A stretch of DNA of 64,000 nucleotides from Carnobacterium sp. 17-4. GTDB taxonomy: Bacteria; Bacillota; Bacilli; Lactobacillales; Carnobacteriaceae. The translations under genes were made by a program, and so were the position numbers. The notes under the pieces were generated by a model, which saw only the letters and a list, made by a program, of their open reading frames with translations, had not been told where the DNA came from and searched no databases. Shown here one piece after another: positions 51,296 to 60,387 of the stretch (position 1 is its first letter; every line of letters starts with the position of its first letter). The DNA is taken from assembly GCF_000195575.1 (NCBI RefSeq), contig NC_015391.1, forward strand, positions 2,158,363-2,222,362, in the 5' to 3' direction.

Positions 51296-53017
51296 TTATA
51301 ACTTAGCTTGCCATTTGTTTGCCCAAACAAGTTCGTTTGGAGTTCCTTTAAATTCTGATTTGCCTTCTAGCTTGTCAATCACTTGTTTGATAATTTCTTC
51401 GTTATCATTGTAAGCATTGATAAATGTTTTCACCATTGTTGCATCATGTAAATGAGTCGTGAAGTTTAATGATACGAATACAGTCGGCACTTCGTACACA
51501 AACCAAGGAACTTCATTAGACATTGCTGTACTCCATTGGATACGGTAGTTGTTTTGTGCACTGTAACCCATAATATCAGCAACTTCTAATGCCAAGTCAA
51601 CATTTTCACGGTACTCTACCGTTTTACCTTTGATACGAGTAGATCCGTCATTTAAGGTTACTTCATAACCACGAGAAGTCAATTCATCTATGATGGATTG
51701 AGCTACGTCAGATCCAGCTTCGTAAATTCCGCCTTTTTCACCTTCAAGCATGTATAGACGAATGCGTTTATGTGTTTCTGGACTGATTGGTAAGTTGTTT
51801 TGAGTATCTTTCACTAAAGTGATCCCTTTATCAGCTGCATCAGCACGCATTTGTAAATGCTCTTCACAACCAACAACTTCTAGAGCAGATTCGTCTTGGA
51901 ATAAAGTACCGTCTGCTTGTTTTTTGTGTAAGTTTAGTTTAGCTTTCAATCCTAAAATACGTTGTAAAGCATCTTTCATACGTTCTTCAGTGATGATTCC
52001 GTTTTGGTAGCCTTTTAGCATGAAACCAAAGTCTTCATCAATGTCATTGAAGAATAAGAACATGTCACATCCAGCAGCAATCGATAGAGGAACGTATTCT
52101 TCACGACGCATAGAAGCTGTCATACCTAACATATGAGTAGCATCTGTAATAACTAAACCATTGAAACCAAACTTAGTTTTCAATAAGTCTTGGATTAATT
52201 CAGGTGCTAATGTTGCTGGTAAAATATCTTTGTCTTGTAGTTCAGGGTTCAAAGCTTTTTGGTATTCTGGTAAAGCAATGTGTCCAGCCATAATCATTTC
52301 AACACCGTTGTCGATGTGGTTATGGTAAACGCGGCCAAATGAATCTTCCCATTCGTCTACGGATAATTCGTTCACACCTAATACTAAATGTTGGTCACGT
52401 TCTTCAGTACCGTCACCAGGCCAGTGTTTAATACATTTGATCACTTCACTTTGATCTAAACCTTCAAGGTAAGCATTTGTGTATTTGATAACATTGTCAG
52501 CGTTTGTACCGTAAGCACGTGTATTAACAATCGTGTTTCTCCAGTTTTGCAAAATGTCCACACATGGGTCAAAGTTTACATTGATTCCCATTGCAACTTC
52601 TTCACGTCCAGAAACGTATCCGGCATTGTATCCAACAGTTGTATCCCCAGAAGCTTCTACTTGTGCTCCAGAAGCAATGTACGTACCAGCTTTAGCAGCA
52701 CCATTACCACCTGCATCACAGTTAGCAGCTACTAATAAAGGAATTTTCGAGTCTTTTTGTAAAGAGTTAATCAATTCTTGAACTTCTTTAGCTGTTCCAC
52801 CTTGGTAACGAGCAGCCCCAATGTGGTATTTTTCTAAAATATCTTTATTTGTTAAATCGTTACCACTGAATTGGTCTTTTCCAAAGAAGAATAAGTTTGT
52901 AAATAATTGTCCCACTTTTTCTTCATCCGTCATAGTTCCGATAGTATCATTTACCCATTTGATTTGTTCCTCGTTTAAATTATACGGTTTTGCTTTTAAA
53001 TCTACTAATTTCCCCAT
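51296..53017 (-). CDS. GH3-family glycosidase (NagZ-like), second copy
   Basis: The 573-residue paralogue of the GH3 at 24828 starts MGKLVDLKAKPYNLNEEQIKWVND, aligning with the other copy from its start. It has IKHWPGDGTEERDQHL (Lys197-His198, Asp208/His210) and GLVITDATHML with nucleophile Asp292, and the same C-terminal domain. AGGAGA lies 6 bases before the ATG. No signal peptide. A cre-like site lies upstream but no uronate operator was found. It is divergent from an AraC gene that is a paralogue of the one beside uidA, so the pair looks like a duplicated module that has diverged. Confidence 0.85.
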   Translation of the reverse strand: MGKLVDLKAKPYNLNEEQIKWVNDTIGTMTDEEKVGQLFTNLFFFGKDQFSGNDLTNKDILEKYHIGAARYQGGTAKEVQELINSLQKDSKIPLLVAANCDAGGNGAAKAGTYIASGAQVEASGDTTVGYNAGYVSGREEVAMGINVNFDPCVDILQNWRNTIVNTRAYGTNADNVIKYTNAYLEGLDQSEVIKCIKHWPGDGTEERDQHLVLGVNELSVDEWEDSFGRVYHNHIDNGVEMIMAGHIALPEYQKALNPELQDKDILPATLAPELIQDLLKTKFGFNGLVITDATHMLGMTASMRREEYVPLSIAAGCDMFLFFNDIDEDFGFMLKGYQNGIITEERMKDALQRILGLKAKLNLHKKQADGTLFQDESALEVVGCEEHLQMRADAADKGITLVKDTQNNLPISPETHKRIRLYMLEGEKGGIYEAGSDVAQSIIDELTSRGYEVTLNDGSTRIKGKTVEYRENVDLALEVADIMGYSAQNNYRIQWSTAMSNEVPWFVYEVPTVFVSLNFTTHLHDATMVKTFINAYNDNEEIIKQVIDKLEGKSEFKGTPNELVWANKWQAKL

Positions 53018-53066
53018 AACAATCTCCTAACAATTCAATTTTTATTTTGTTTACCCTTTCATCTTA

Positions 53067-53081
53067 TAGAAACCGCTATCA
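53067..53081. promoter_or_regulatory. cre-like site between the second GH3 gene and its AraC gene
   Basis: TAGAAACCGCTATCA matches WTGNAARCGNWWWCA at 13/15. Confidence 0.5.
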
Positions 53082-53156
53082 ACATACTTTCAATATTTTT
53101 GTTTTTACTCTATAATTATATCTTAGTGTTAAATTATTTTTTATAAGGAGAACAAC

Positions 53157-54371
53157 ATGAATCGAGAAAAGGAATTTTCCATACCTGATATTTGTCAATT
53201 AATACACAATATCATTCAAATTGATACCGAATATTTTAATGTCTCCCATACAAAAAGAAAACGGTTAACAAACACCTATATGCCTAATTTTTTAGAAGAA
53301 TACATTGAACAATCATTATTTTCAATTGAAAATATTTTAATTCAGCAAGAAAAAAATGATGTTTGCTACTATAAAGATGAAACACTACAACTTCATTATT
53401 TAGGAAAAGGTATGTGGCAAGACCATTTATATAAAGGAACTATTGTGATTGGACCTTTCATTTCAGATAGTTTAAACCGTAACTATTTAGAACAATTGAC
53501 GTCTCAATTTTCAGTTTCAGATGATTCTTTATTTAATTTAAAACAATACTTTGAAGGCATAATCATTCTTGACCAGAACCGTTTGCAGTCTATTAGTTAT
53601 TTACTGACCAATCTTATTCCAAAAAAAATTCTACAACCTAATCTGATTTCATCCGATATAGGTGACCTTAACTTAATTCAACATTCTTTAGCGGTTAATG
53701 AAAATACGTATTCTGAAGTTGAAAAAATCTACCGTATTGAAAAGCAAATTTTACATGCTGTCGAAAAAGGCGACCGTGATGAAGCATTAAGATTTTTAGA
53801 ATTTTTTAAAATTGATTTAACCTATAGAATACCAGGAAATCCATTGCGAACGTATAAAAATCTTGGATTTTCACTAAATACGTCACTACGCATAACCGTT
53901 GAAAAAGTAGGAATCAGCCCAATTTATATTCATTTGTTATCTAATAAGATTGCTATTTTAATTGAAAACTTGACTACTATCTCAGAACTCGAAAAAATAC
54001 AAACCGTTATGATTTCTGAATACTGTCAACTAGTTGAAACAGATCGTTCTCAAAAATACAGTCCCGTTATAAAAGAAGCTGTCACCCATATTCAACTCCA
54101 TTATTTTGAAAAAATCTCACTCTCTACTATCAGCAAAAAATTAAACATAAATGCTACGTATCTTTCAAAAAGATTTAAAATAGAAACCGGACAAACACTT
54201 ACCCATTATATCCAAGATCTTCGAATCAATCATTCAAAAGAGTTGATCAAACAAAATCAACTATCTATCACTGAAGTCGCATTAAAGGTTGGTTTTGAAA
54301 ATCTGAATTATTTTTGTACTATTTTTAAAAAAGTAACTGGTGTAACACCGAAACATTATTTTAAACTCTAA
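53157..54371 (+). CDS. AraC-family regulator adjacent to the second GH3 gene
   Basis: The 404-residue protein is a paralogue of the 30165 regulator: the N-terminal sensor part repeats GMWQDHLYKGTIVIGPFIS, and the C-terminus has two HTH motifs (about 305-400; ISLSTISKKLNINATYLSKRF, LSITEVALKVGFENLNYFCTIFKKVTGVTPKHYF). No membrane segments. It is divergent from GH3 with TATAAT at about 53110 and GGAGAA before the ATG. It likely activates the GH3 gene. Confidence 0.83.
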   Translation: MNREKEFSIPDICQLIHNIIQIDTEYFNVSHTKRKRLTNTYMPNFLEEYIEQSLFSIENILIQQEKNDVCYYKDETLQLHYLGKGMWQDHLYKGTIVIGPFISDSLNRNYLEQLTSQFSVSDDSLFNLKQYFEGIIILDQNRLQSISYLLTNLIPKKILQPNLISSDIGDLNLIQHSLAVNENTYSEVEKIYRIEKQILHAVEKGDRDEALRFLEFFKIDLTYRIPGNPLRTYKNLGFSLNTSLRITVEKVGISPIYIHLLSNKIAILIENLTTISELEKIQTVMISEYCQLVETDRSQKYSPVIKEAVTHIQLHYFEKISLSTISKKLNINATYLSKRFKIETGQTLTHYIQDLRINHSKELIKQNQLSITEVALKVGFENLNYFCTIFKKVTGVTPKHYFKL

Positions 54372-54389
54372 CCATAAAATGCTTCATAC

Positions 54390-54426
54390 AAAAAAGAGGT
54401 CAGATTACCACCTGACCTCTTTTTTG
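54390..54426 (+). terminator. Terminator of the second AraC gene
   Basis: AAAGAGGTCAG and CTGACCTCTTT arms, then T-run. Confidence 0.9.
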
Positions 54427-54487
54427 TTTTTTATTAGTTACGTTGAACTGGTGTTCAAAAAAGTACCAGCTCGTTTTCCTATATGTT

Positions 54488-54871
54488 TTAAATCGTAATT
54501 TCTATCCAATTCCCTTCAGGATCGGCCACAACACTTTCGTAGTACCCGTCTCCTGTCCAACGAGGTTGACCAATAACCGTATGCCCATCATCTGAAATAG
54601 TCGTGGTTAAAGCATTGACTGCTTCTTCACTACCCACACTAATAGCCAGATGTGCCCAACCTAATGGTGTTTCTTCTGGTTGATGTGTAATAGTGGGTTG
54701 TTGCATCAATTCTAATCGAACTTCTGATTCAGAAAAAGTTAAAAAGTAACTGGCAAAACCTCGATTAGTGTTTTCATAACGTTCTCCTGATTGAGCTTTA
54801 AAATAAGTTTCATAAAATTGGCGCATTCGTTCAATATCTTTGGTCCACAATGCTACATGTGCAATTTTCAT
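54488..54871 (-). CDS. VOC (glyoxalase)-family protein
   Basis: The 127-residue single VOC module has the IAHVALWTKDIERMRQFYETYF opening, then LELMQQP, GWAHLAISVGSEE and a terminal VVADPEGNWIEI. Likely metal ligands are His5, Glu at LELM, His at WAHLA and Glu at WIEI, all in place for a metal-dependent lyase or dioxygenase. The substrate is unknown. It overlaps the stop of the acetyltransferase gene upstream by 4 bases. Confidence 0.83.
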   Translation of the reverse strand: MKIAHVALWTKDIERMRQFYETYFKAQSGERYENTNRGFASYFLTFSESEVRLELMQQPTITHQPEETPLGWAHLAISVGSEEAVNALTTTISDDGHTVIGQPRWTGDGYYESVVADPEGNWIEITI

Positions 54872-55518
54872 TTAGAAACCTCTTCCTTAATTATGGTATT
54901 TTGTTCATTCGCGATTTCTGTCCAGTAAGCAGCTTGTTTACCTTCCCAGAATTCTTTGTCTTCTTGGGTAATGTCTCGAATAACCCGACAAGGGTTTCCA
55001 ACGGCTATCGTATTCGATGGAATGTCTTTCGTTACAACAGATCCAGATCCAATAACGACATTATCTCCAATTATCACACCGGGATTCACCACTGCACTTC
55101 CACCAATCCAAACATTATTTCCAATAGTAATCGACGTCCCAAATTCCAATCCACTGTTGCGTACAGTTGGGTCAATCGGATGACCTGCTGTATACAAGCA
55201 TACTCGCGGCCCAAACATAACATTATCTCCAATCTTGATTGGAGCAACATCTATCATAACGCAATCAAAGTTTGCATAAAAATTTTTACCAATAGTAATG
55301 TTTTGCCCATAATCAACCCGTAAAGTCGGCTCAATATAGATGCCCTCTGCTACATCACCAAAAATATCCATTAACAGTTGCGTACGATATGGTTTCTCCT
55401 CTTCAGTAGTACCATTAAATAATCGAATTAATTGTTGTCCTTTTTGTCGCATTGCTTTTAATTCTTCTCCTTGTGCAAGGTACAATCTCTCTGCTAGCAT
55501 TCGTTCTTTTTCAGACAT
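54868..55518 (-). CDS. Maltose/galactoside O-acetyltransferase-like hexapeptide-repeat protein
   Basis: The 216-residue protein starts MSEKERMLAERLYLAQGEEL (the maltose-acetyltransferase N-terminal domain) and has a left-handed beta-helix with hexapeptide repeats (IKIGDNVMFGP, ITIGNNVWIGG, IIGDNVVIGSG) plus the catalytic His loop TAGHPIDP. It acetylates a sugar hydroxyl using acetyl-CoA. The C-terminus is ~30 residues longer than Maa. It is translationally coupled to the VOC gene. Confidence 0.87.
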   Translation of the reverse strand: MSEKERMLAERLYLAQGEELKAMRQKGQQLIRLFNGTTEEEKPYRTQLLMDIFGDVAEGIYIEPTLRVDYGQNITIGKNFYANFDCVMIDVAPIKIGDNVMFGPRVCLYTAGHPIDPTVRNSGLEFGTSITIGNNVWIGGSAVVNPGVIIGDNVVIGSGSVVTKDIPSNTIAVGNPCRVIRDITQEDKEFWEGKQAAYWTEIANEQNTIIKEEVSK

Positions 55519-55830
55519 CTCTCTATCTCCTCATATTCAAAATTTATTTTATCCCTTATTAAACTGCTTTTAGTTGTTATCATTTTTAGAGCTTCATCTT
55601 CCAACTAAGTTCCTCTACTGTATTTTTACTAATAAAAAACACAATTTTAAATACGCTTTCATTTCACGCTATACAGTGAGCCTTTATCTATGTAATATAG
55701 TAATTTCCTTATTTCGTCTTTATTTAGAAACAAAAAAATAATCCTCTCTAAAAAATAAAGTAAAAGTAAGTCTACCACTATCTTAGCATGAATAATTGAG
55801 GATTAAAAGATACATAAAACCCGGCCTTTA

Positions 55831-55856
55831 GTATCACAATACGATACTTTATTTCA
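55831..55856. promoter_or_regulatory. Uronate-regulon operator, copy 3 (upstream of the GPH symporter)
   Basis: 26-bp motif beginning GTATCACAATACGATAC and ending TTATTTCA; 22/26 identical to the eda operator. GTATC and GATAC form an inverted repeat with a 7-base spacer. Confidence 0.72.
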
Positions 55857-55862
55857 ATTAAT

Positions 55863-55913
55863 GGAATTCGCTTTCAAAAAACGCTTTCTTTTTACAGGAT
55901 TCTGTATTATACT
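55863..55913 (+). promoter_or_regulatory. cre and promoter of the GPH symporter gene
   Basis: Minus-strand TTGAAAGCGAATTCC (55863-55877) matches cre at 14/15. A second weaker cre-like element overlaps it on the right. TATACT (55908-55913) is the likely -10; predicted start about 55920. Confidence 0.65.
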
Positions 55914-55943
55914 TTCATTATTAACATAAAGGGTGGTAATAAA

Positions 55944-57377
55944 ATGATTGAAGCAAGCAAAGAAAAAGTACCAGTAGAAGTAAGAGAATTTGGTCTCCTT
56001 GATAAAATTGCCTATATGTGCGGAGATATCGGAAATGATATGTTTTTTATCTTTTCTAGTTCCTTCTTAATGCTCTTTTATACAAAAGTTTTAGGCATAA
56101 GCGGAGCGGTAGTCGGTATGTTATTCTTAACAGCTCGATTTGTAGACGCTTTCACAGATATTGGTATGGGACGTTTAATTGATACGTTAAAACCTTCCAA
56201 GAATGGTCGATTCAGAGTTTGGATCAAGCGTATTGCACCGTTTGCTGTACTTTCTGGAATTTTGCTATTTTTAAATGTTGTTCAAGATTGGCCCATGAAT
56301 ATGAAAATTATTTATATTTTTGTTACTTACATCTTTTGGGGCAGTATTTGTTATACTGCAATAAATATTCCTTATGGATCAATGGCCTCTGTTATTAGCG
56401 ATAACCCAGATCACCGAGCTTCTCTTTCAATCTTCCGTAGTGTTGGTGCAAGTATTGCAAGTATCTTTATCTCATTTATTGTTCCTATCTTTGTTTACAC
56501 AACAGATTCAAATGGCGCGCAAGTTGTTATTGGGGAACGTTTCACTATCTTAGCCATAGCTTTCGGAGTGATTGCTTTTATTCTGTATCAAATTTGTTAT
56601 CACTTTACAATCGAACGTGTTCAATTACCCGACACTAGTGATCAACCAAAAGAATCTTTTAGCATACAAGTAAAAGCCATTATCAAAGGATTAACAACAA
56701 ATCGTGCATTAGTTGGAATTATTGTAGCTGCCATTTTCTTATTGCTAGCACAATTACTGGTAGGCACAATGAATGCATATCTATACGCTGACTACTTCCA
56801 AAATTTTAAAGCGTTATCAATCGCTGGTGTTGCAGGAGCTTTAGGCGTACTTGTGCTTGCACCATTCTCAAATACAATTGCATCTAGATTTGGTAAAAAA
56901 GAATCTGGTACTGTCGCACTTATCTGTTCTGCATTAATGTATGCGGTTTTATTCTTCATGGGAACAACAAATGTATGGTTATTCCTTGCTGTTGCAACCT
57001 TAGGTAACTTAGGCATGAATTATTTCTCCATTATCATTTGGGCATTTATTGCAGATATTATTGATTATCAAGAAATTCGCACCGGAAAACGTGAAGATGG
57101 AACCATTTATGCGGTCTACTCTTTTGCTCGTAAGCTTGGTCAAGCTTTGGCTGGTGGATTAGGCGGATTTGCATTAACAGCTATTGGATACGTTTCAGCG
57201 GCTTCCATTCAAACTCCTGACGTATTAGATAAAGTTTACAATGTGTCTACTGGTATCCCAGCAATTGCCTACTTACTGGTTGCTCTAAGCCTGTTCTTCA
57301 TCTATCCATTAGGTAAAAAACAAGTTCTTGAAAATACAGCTATCCTAGCTGAAAAACGTAAAAAAGCAACTCTTTAA
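55944..57377 (+). CDS. GPH-family glucuronide:cation symporter (UidB-like)
   Basis: The 477-residue protein has 12 hydrophobic segments and GPH-family motifs: GDIGNDMFFIFSSSFLMLFYT near the N-terminus, RFVDAFTDIGMGRLIDTLKPSKNGRFRVWI and FRSVGASIAS. It imports a hexuronide or glucuronide with Na+ or H+. The operator it shares with eda and a GH3, and the cytosolic beta-glucuronidase, assign it to glucuronide uptake. GGGTGG precedes the ATG. It is monocistronic with a terminator. Confidence 0.9.
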   Translation: MIEASKEKVPVEVREFGLLDKIAYMCGDIGNDMFFIFSSSFLMLFYTKVLGISGAVVGMLFLTARFVDAFTDIGMGRLIDTLKPSKNGRFRVWIKRIAPFAVLSGILLFLNVVQDWPMNMKIIYIFVTYIFWGSICYTAINIPYGSMASVISDNPDHRASLSIFRSVGASIASIFISFIVPIFVYTTDSNGAQVVIGERFTILAIAFGVIAFILYQICYHFTIERVQLPDTSDQPKESFSIQVKAIIKGLTTNRALVGIIVAAIFLLLAQLLVGTMNAYLYADYFQNFKALSIAGVAGALGVLVLAPFSNTIASRFGKKESGTVALICSALMYAVLFFMGTTNVWLFLAVATLGNLGMNYFSIIIWAFIADIIDYQEIRTGKREDGTIYAVYSFARKLGQALAGGLGGFALTAIGYVSAASIQTPDVLDKVYNVSTGIPAIAYLLVALSLFFIYPLGKKQVLENTAILAEKRKKATL

Positions 57378-57401
57378 TTTTAAAAAATAGTTTCTTTAAT
57401 C

Positions 57402-57451
57402 AAAAACACAAATGTAATCCTTATCATTTTGGATTCACTTTTGTGTTTTTC
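57402..57451 (+). terminator. Terminator of the symporter gene
   Basis: AAACACAAA and TTTGTGTTT arms with inner AATCC/GGATT pairs, then T-run. Confidence 0.85.
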
Positions 57452-57460
57452 TTTTGTACA

Positions 57461-57510
57461 AAAAAAAGACCTACAGAATCACGTTTAAGTGAGCTTCTCC
57501 AGATCTTTTC
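57461..57510 (-). terminator. Terminator of the M20-MFS operon
   Basis: On the minus strand AGATCTGGAGAA pairs with TTCTGTAGGTCT around TCAC/GTGA, then TTTTTTTT. Confidence 0.75.
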
Positions 57511-57524
57511 TTCATGCTAAAAAT

Positions 57525-58916
57525 TTAAATTGTACTTGGTAAAGCATTTTCTGATTCACGTGGAGCTGTAATCACTACAGAAATCACAGCAATTGCCACA
57601 AACAATACATTAACCAATAATCCAGTCATACCAGCTATTTCGAAAGAGCTATTAGCTGATAATACTGAATAGACACTAGATGAGATAGCTACTCCAATAG
57701 CTCCACCTAAAGAACTCGCCATTTTGTATACTCCAGATGCTACACCGACTTTATTCGCAGGGGCTGCAGATATTGCCGTATCTGTAGAAGGTGTTGCGTA
57801 AAATCCAAGTCCTAGACCATACAAAGCGTAGCCTATAAATACAAAAACAGAATAGATAGCTCCAGGTATAAAGGTTAAAGACATTAGTAGAATTCCAACA
57901 CCAGCAAGACTTGTGCCCAATAACATTGGTTTACGAGCGCCGTGTTTTTGTAAGGCTTTTTCACCTAAGCGAATAGATGACAATACACATACTAGATAGC
58001 CAATGGTTAATAACCCTGATTGGAATGATGAATACCCTCTACCCATTTGAACATACGTATTTGCAACGAACATAGTACCCGCAGATGCATTCAACAAGAA
58101 ATTTGATAATGTTGCACCGCTGTATGCTCTATTTTTGAACAATGAAAAATCGATTAAGCTATTTGTATTGGTTGTTTCAATTTTAATAAGAATCAAAGTT
58201 GAAACAATAAATATCACGATAAATGCAATTGCTACTGGGCTAAACCAACCAATAGAAGAACCATTTGTAATATATAGATTAAATGTTAACATCATGATCA
58301 CAAAACTAAACAATCCACCAAAGTCGAATTTTTTGCTATCTTTCGTAGCAACTTTACTTTCGGGTGTGCCATTGATTAATAGATAGCCAAGAATAGCAAA
58401 GATAATTGAGAAGATAAAAATCCATCTCCAACCTAAGTAAGTAGCTACCATTCCACCAAACAATGAACAAATTCCTGAACCACCCCAGGACCCAATAGAC
58501 CAATAGCTGAGAGCACGCTGACGTTCTGCTCCATCAAAATAAGTTTTCATAAGAGATAATGTTGCCGGCATGATCGTCGCGGCTGAAAAACCTTGAATTA
58601 TACGACCAATGATCAACAATACTGGTCCATTTGCAAATACCAAACACAAAGATCCGATAATGCTTAAAAGCAATCCAATCTTTGTCAGTTTCACACGACC
58701 GAATTTATCGGCCATCGCTCCTGATCCTACCATAAACATCCCAGAAAACAGGGCTGTTAAGCTGATTGCTACATTTAAAAGACTTGACGAAATGCCTAAA
58801 TCAGCCTGTACAGCAGGTACGATATTTAACATGGTTTGAGCAAACAACCAGAACGTAATTACCCCAAAAACAATCCCAACTATCAATCTATTTGAACCTT
58901 TATAACTTGTTTCCAT
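57525..58916 (-). CDS. MFS transporter (DHA2-like)
   Basis: The 463-residue protein has 12-14 hydrophobic segments. It has GAMADKFGRVKL (MFS motif A), IIGRIIQGFSAATIMPATLSL (motif C region) and a GGAIGVAISSSVYS helix near the end. It is unlike the efflux gene at 634 in detail. It begins 7 bases after the M20 amidohydrolase stop, and its ribosome site AAGGAG lies in the last codons of that gene. It may import or export the amidohydrolase's substrate or product. Confidence 0.87.
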   Translation of the reverse strand: METSYKGSNRLIVGIVFGVITFWLFAQTMLNIVPAVQADLGISSSLLNVAISLTALFSGMFMVGSGAMADKFGRVKLTKIGLLLSIIGSLCLVFANGPVLLIIGRIIQGFSAATIMPATLSLMKTYFDGAERQRALSYWSIGSWGGSGICSLFGGMVATYLGWRWIFIFSIIFAILGYLLINGTPESKVATKDSKKFDFGGLFSFVIMMLTFNLYITNGSSIGWFSPVAIAFIVIFIVSTLILIKIETTNTNSLIDFSLFKNRAYSGATLSNFLLNASAGTMFVANTYVQMGRGYSSFQSGLLTIGYLVCVLSSIRLGEKALQKHGARKPMLLGTSLAGVGILLMSLTFIPGAIYSVFVFIGYALYGLGLGFYATPSTDTAISAAPANKVGVASGVYKMASSLGGAIGVAISSSVYSVLSANSSFEIAGMTGLLVNVLFVAIAVISVVITAPRESENALPSTI

Positions 58917-58923
58917 TTTCTTT

Positions 58924-60120
58924 CTATTCTCCTTTTACTAGATAGTCCACTACAATTGAACCCATAGCTTTTGCTGCAACGATTAAACTTGATTCACTAA
59001 TTTTAAATTTAGGATGATGATGCGGATAAGCTTCGCCTTCTTCAGGAGCAGCACCAACATAAAAGAACATACTTGGACGTTCCTTTGCATAATACGCAAA
59101 GTCTTCTGAAGGGGGTTGTGCATCACACATTTCAATTCCTTTTAACTCAGGAATTGTTGTTTGTTTCAAATGACTGATCGTTTCTTCTGTTAGATCTGGG
59201 TCATTATATAAGACAGGATAATCATTTTCATATTGCAACTCATACGTAACATCAAACATGGCTGCAATACCATCTAATTTAGCACGAATTTCTTTTTCAA
59301 CTATTGTACGCACTTCTTCAGACATTGAACGGACATCGCCATCTAATTGAACAGAATCTTTAATGACGTTAAATGATCCACGTCCATCAAAATTCCCAAT
59401 GGTAATTGAACCAACATCAAATGGATTCAAACGACGACTCACGATAGATTGCACGGCTACTACAAAATAACTTGCTGCTACGATTGCATCATTTGCTTTG
59501 TGTGGAGAAGAACCATGTCCACCGACACCTTGGATTTTAACATGGAAATTCGCACGTCCAGTTTGGATATTTTCAGGACGGTAAAATAGTTTACCTGATT
59601 CCATTTGAGACATCACATGAATCCCAAAAACATTGTCAACACCATCTAATGCGTGATCTTCAATCATTTGAATCGCGCCACCTGGCGGCATTTCTTCAGC
59701 ATGTTGATGCAGCACAACGATTTTCCCGTTTAATTGTTCTTTTATTTCTATTAAAGATTCTGCTAAAATCAACATGTATGCCGTATGACCATCATGTCCA
59801 CAAGCATGCATCACTCCCGGATTTTTTGATTGAAAAGGAACATCAGATTCTTCTTTAATCGGCAAGGCATCAAAATCCGCACGAATCGCAATTGTTTTTC
59901 CAGGGTTACCTGAATCAATTGTTACAACTATTCCACGTCCTCCTACATTTGTACGTACGTCACAATCTTTATCTTTATAAAAATCTGCAATATAAGCTGC
60001 CGTTTTTTCTTCTTGAAAAGATAATTCAGGGTTCTCATGTAAATAACGACGTATGTCAATCATGCGATCTTGTTTCTCGTTCATTTTTTCAAACAGACTA
60101 TTTTTTATTGATTCATTCAT
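58924..60120 (-). CDS. M20-family metal-dependent amidohydrolase (aminoacylase/hippuricase-like)
   Basis: The 398-residue enzyme has the M20D layout: IRRYLHENPELSFQEEKTA, MHACGHDGHTAYML (metal ligands Cys/His), LHQHAEEMPPGGA, a dimerisation domain with GVGGHGSSPHKANDA and a terminal YPHHHPKF. Family members hydrolyse N-acyl amino acids. The ATG at 60120 has AGGAGG 8 bases upstream. It is the first gene of a two-gene operon with an MFS transporter. Confidence 0.88.
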   Translation of the reverse strand: MNESIKNSLFEKMNEKQDRMIDIRRYLHENPELSFQEEKTAAYIADFYKDKDCDVRTNVGGRGIVVTIDSGNPGKTIAIRADFDALPIKEESDVPFQSKNPGVMHACGHDGHTAYMLILAESLIEIKEQLNGKIVVLHQHAEEMPPGGAIQMIEDHALDGVDNVFGIHVMSQMESGKLFYRPENIQTGRANFHVKIQGVGGHGSSPHKANDAIVAASYFVVAVQSIVSRRLNPFDVGSITIGNFDGRGSFNVIKDSVQLDGDVRSMSEEVRTIVEKEIRAKLDGIAAMFDVTYELQYENDYPVLYNDPDLTEETISHLKQTTIPELKGIEMCDAQPPSEDFAYYAKERPSMFFYVGAAPEEGEAYPHHHPKFKISESSLIVAAKAMGSIVVDYLVKGE

Positions 60121-60311
60121 AATGTAACCTCCTATTTTATATTCGAAGCGAATGAATTTGCTCATTCGTTCATTACTACTCTATTTTAGATCTGATTTAG
60201 AAAAAAAGTAGGTCAAAACTTTACCCAAAAGGATTCTTTTTTGCCTTCATTCTTTTTAAATGGTCTATACCAGGTCAAGAAATGTGCTTCTTTTTTATCT
60301 TTTTGCTTTTT

Positions 60312-60362
60312 AAAAAAATAAATGCCCATTCTGCTGATAATCAACTAGAATGAGCATTTTAT
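60312..60362 (-). terminator. Terminator of the AraC-GH39 gene
   Basis: On the minus strand AAAATGCTCATTCT pairs with AGAATGGGCATTT, then TTTTTTT. Confidence 0.85.
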
Positions 60363-60387
60363 TTTTCAAAACATTTTATTGTAATTT

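Larger units (their letters stand above)
55519..55943. other. Control region of the glucuronide symporter gene
   Basis: 425 bp. The left two thirds (55519-55820) are AT-rich with nothing I can identify. The right third holds the operator (55831-55856), a cre (55863-55877) and the symporter promoter. Confidence 0.6.

Noticed and set aside
54850-55323. Plus-strand 157-codon frame over the acetyltransferase gene
   Set aside because: Asn/Ile/Ser-rich mirror of hexapeptide repeats on the other strand; no ribosome site.
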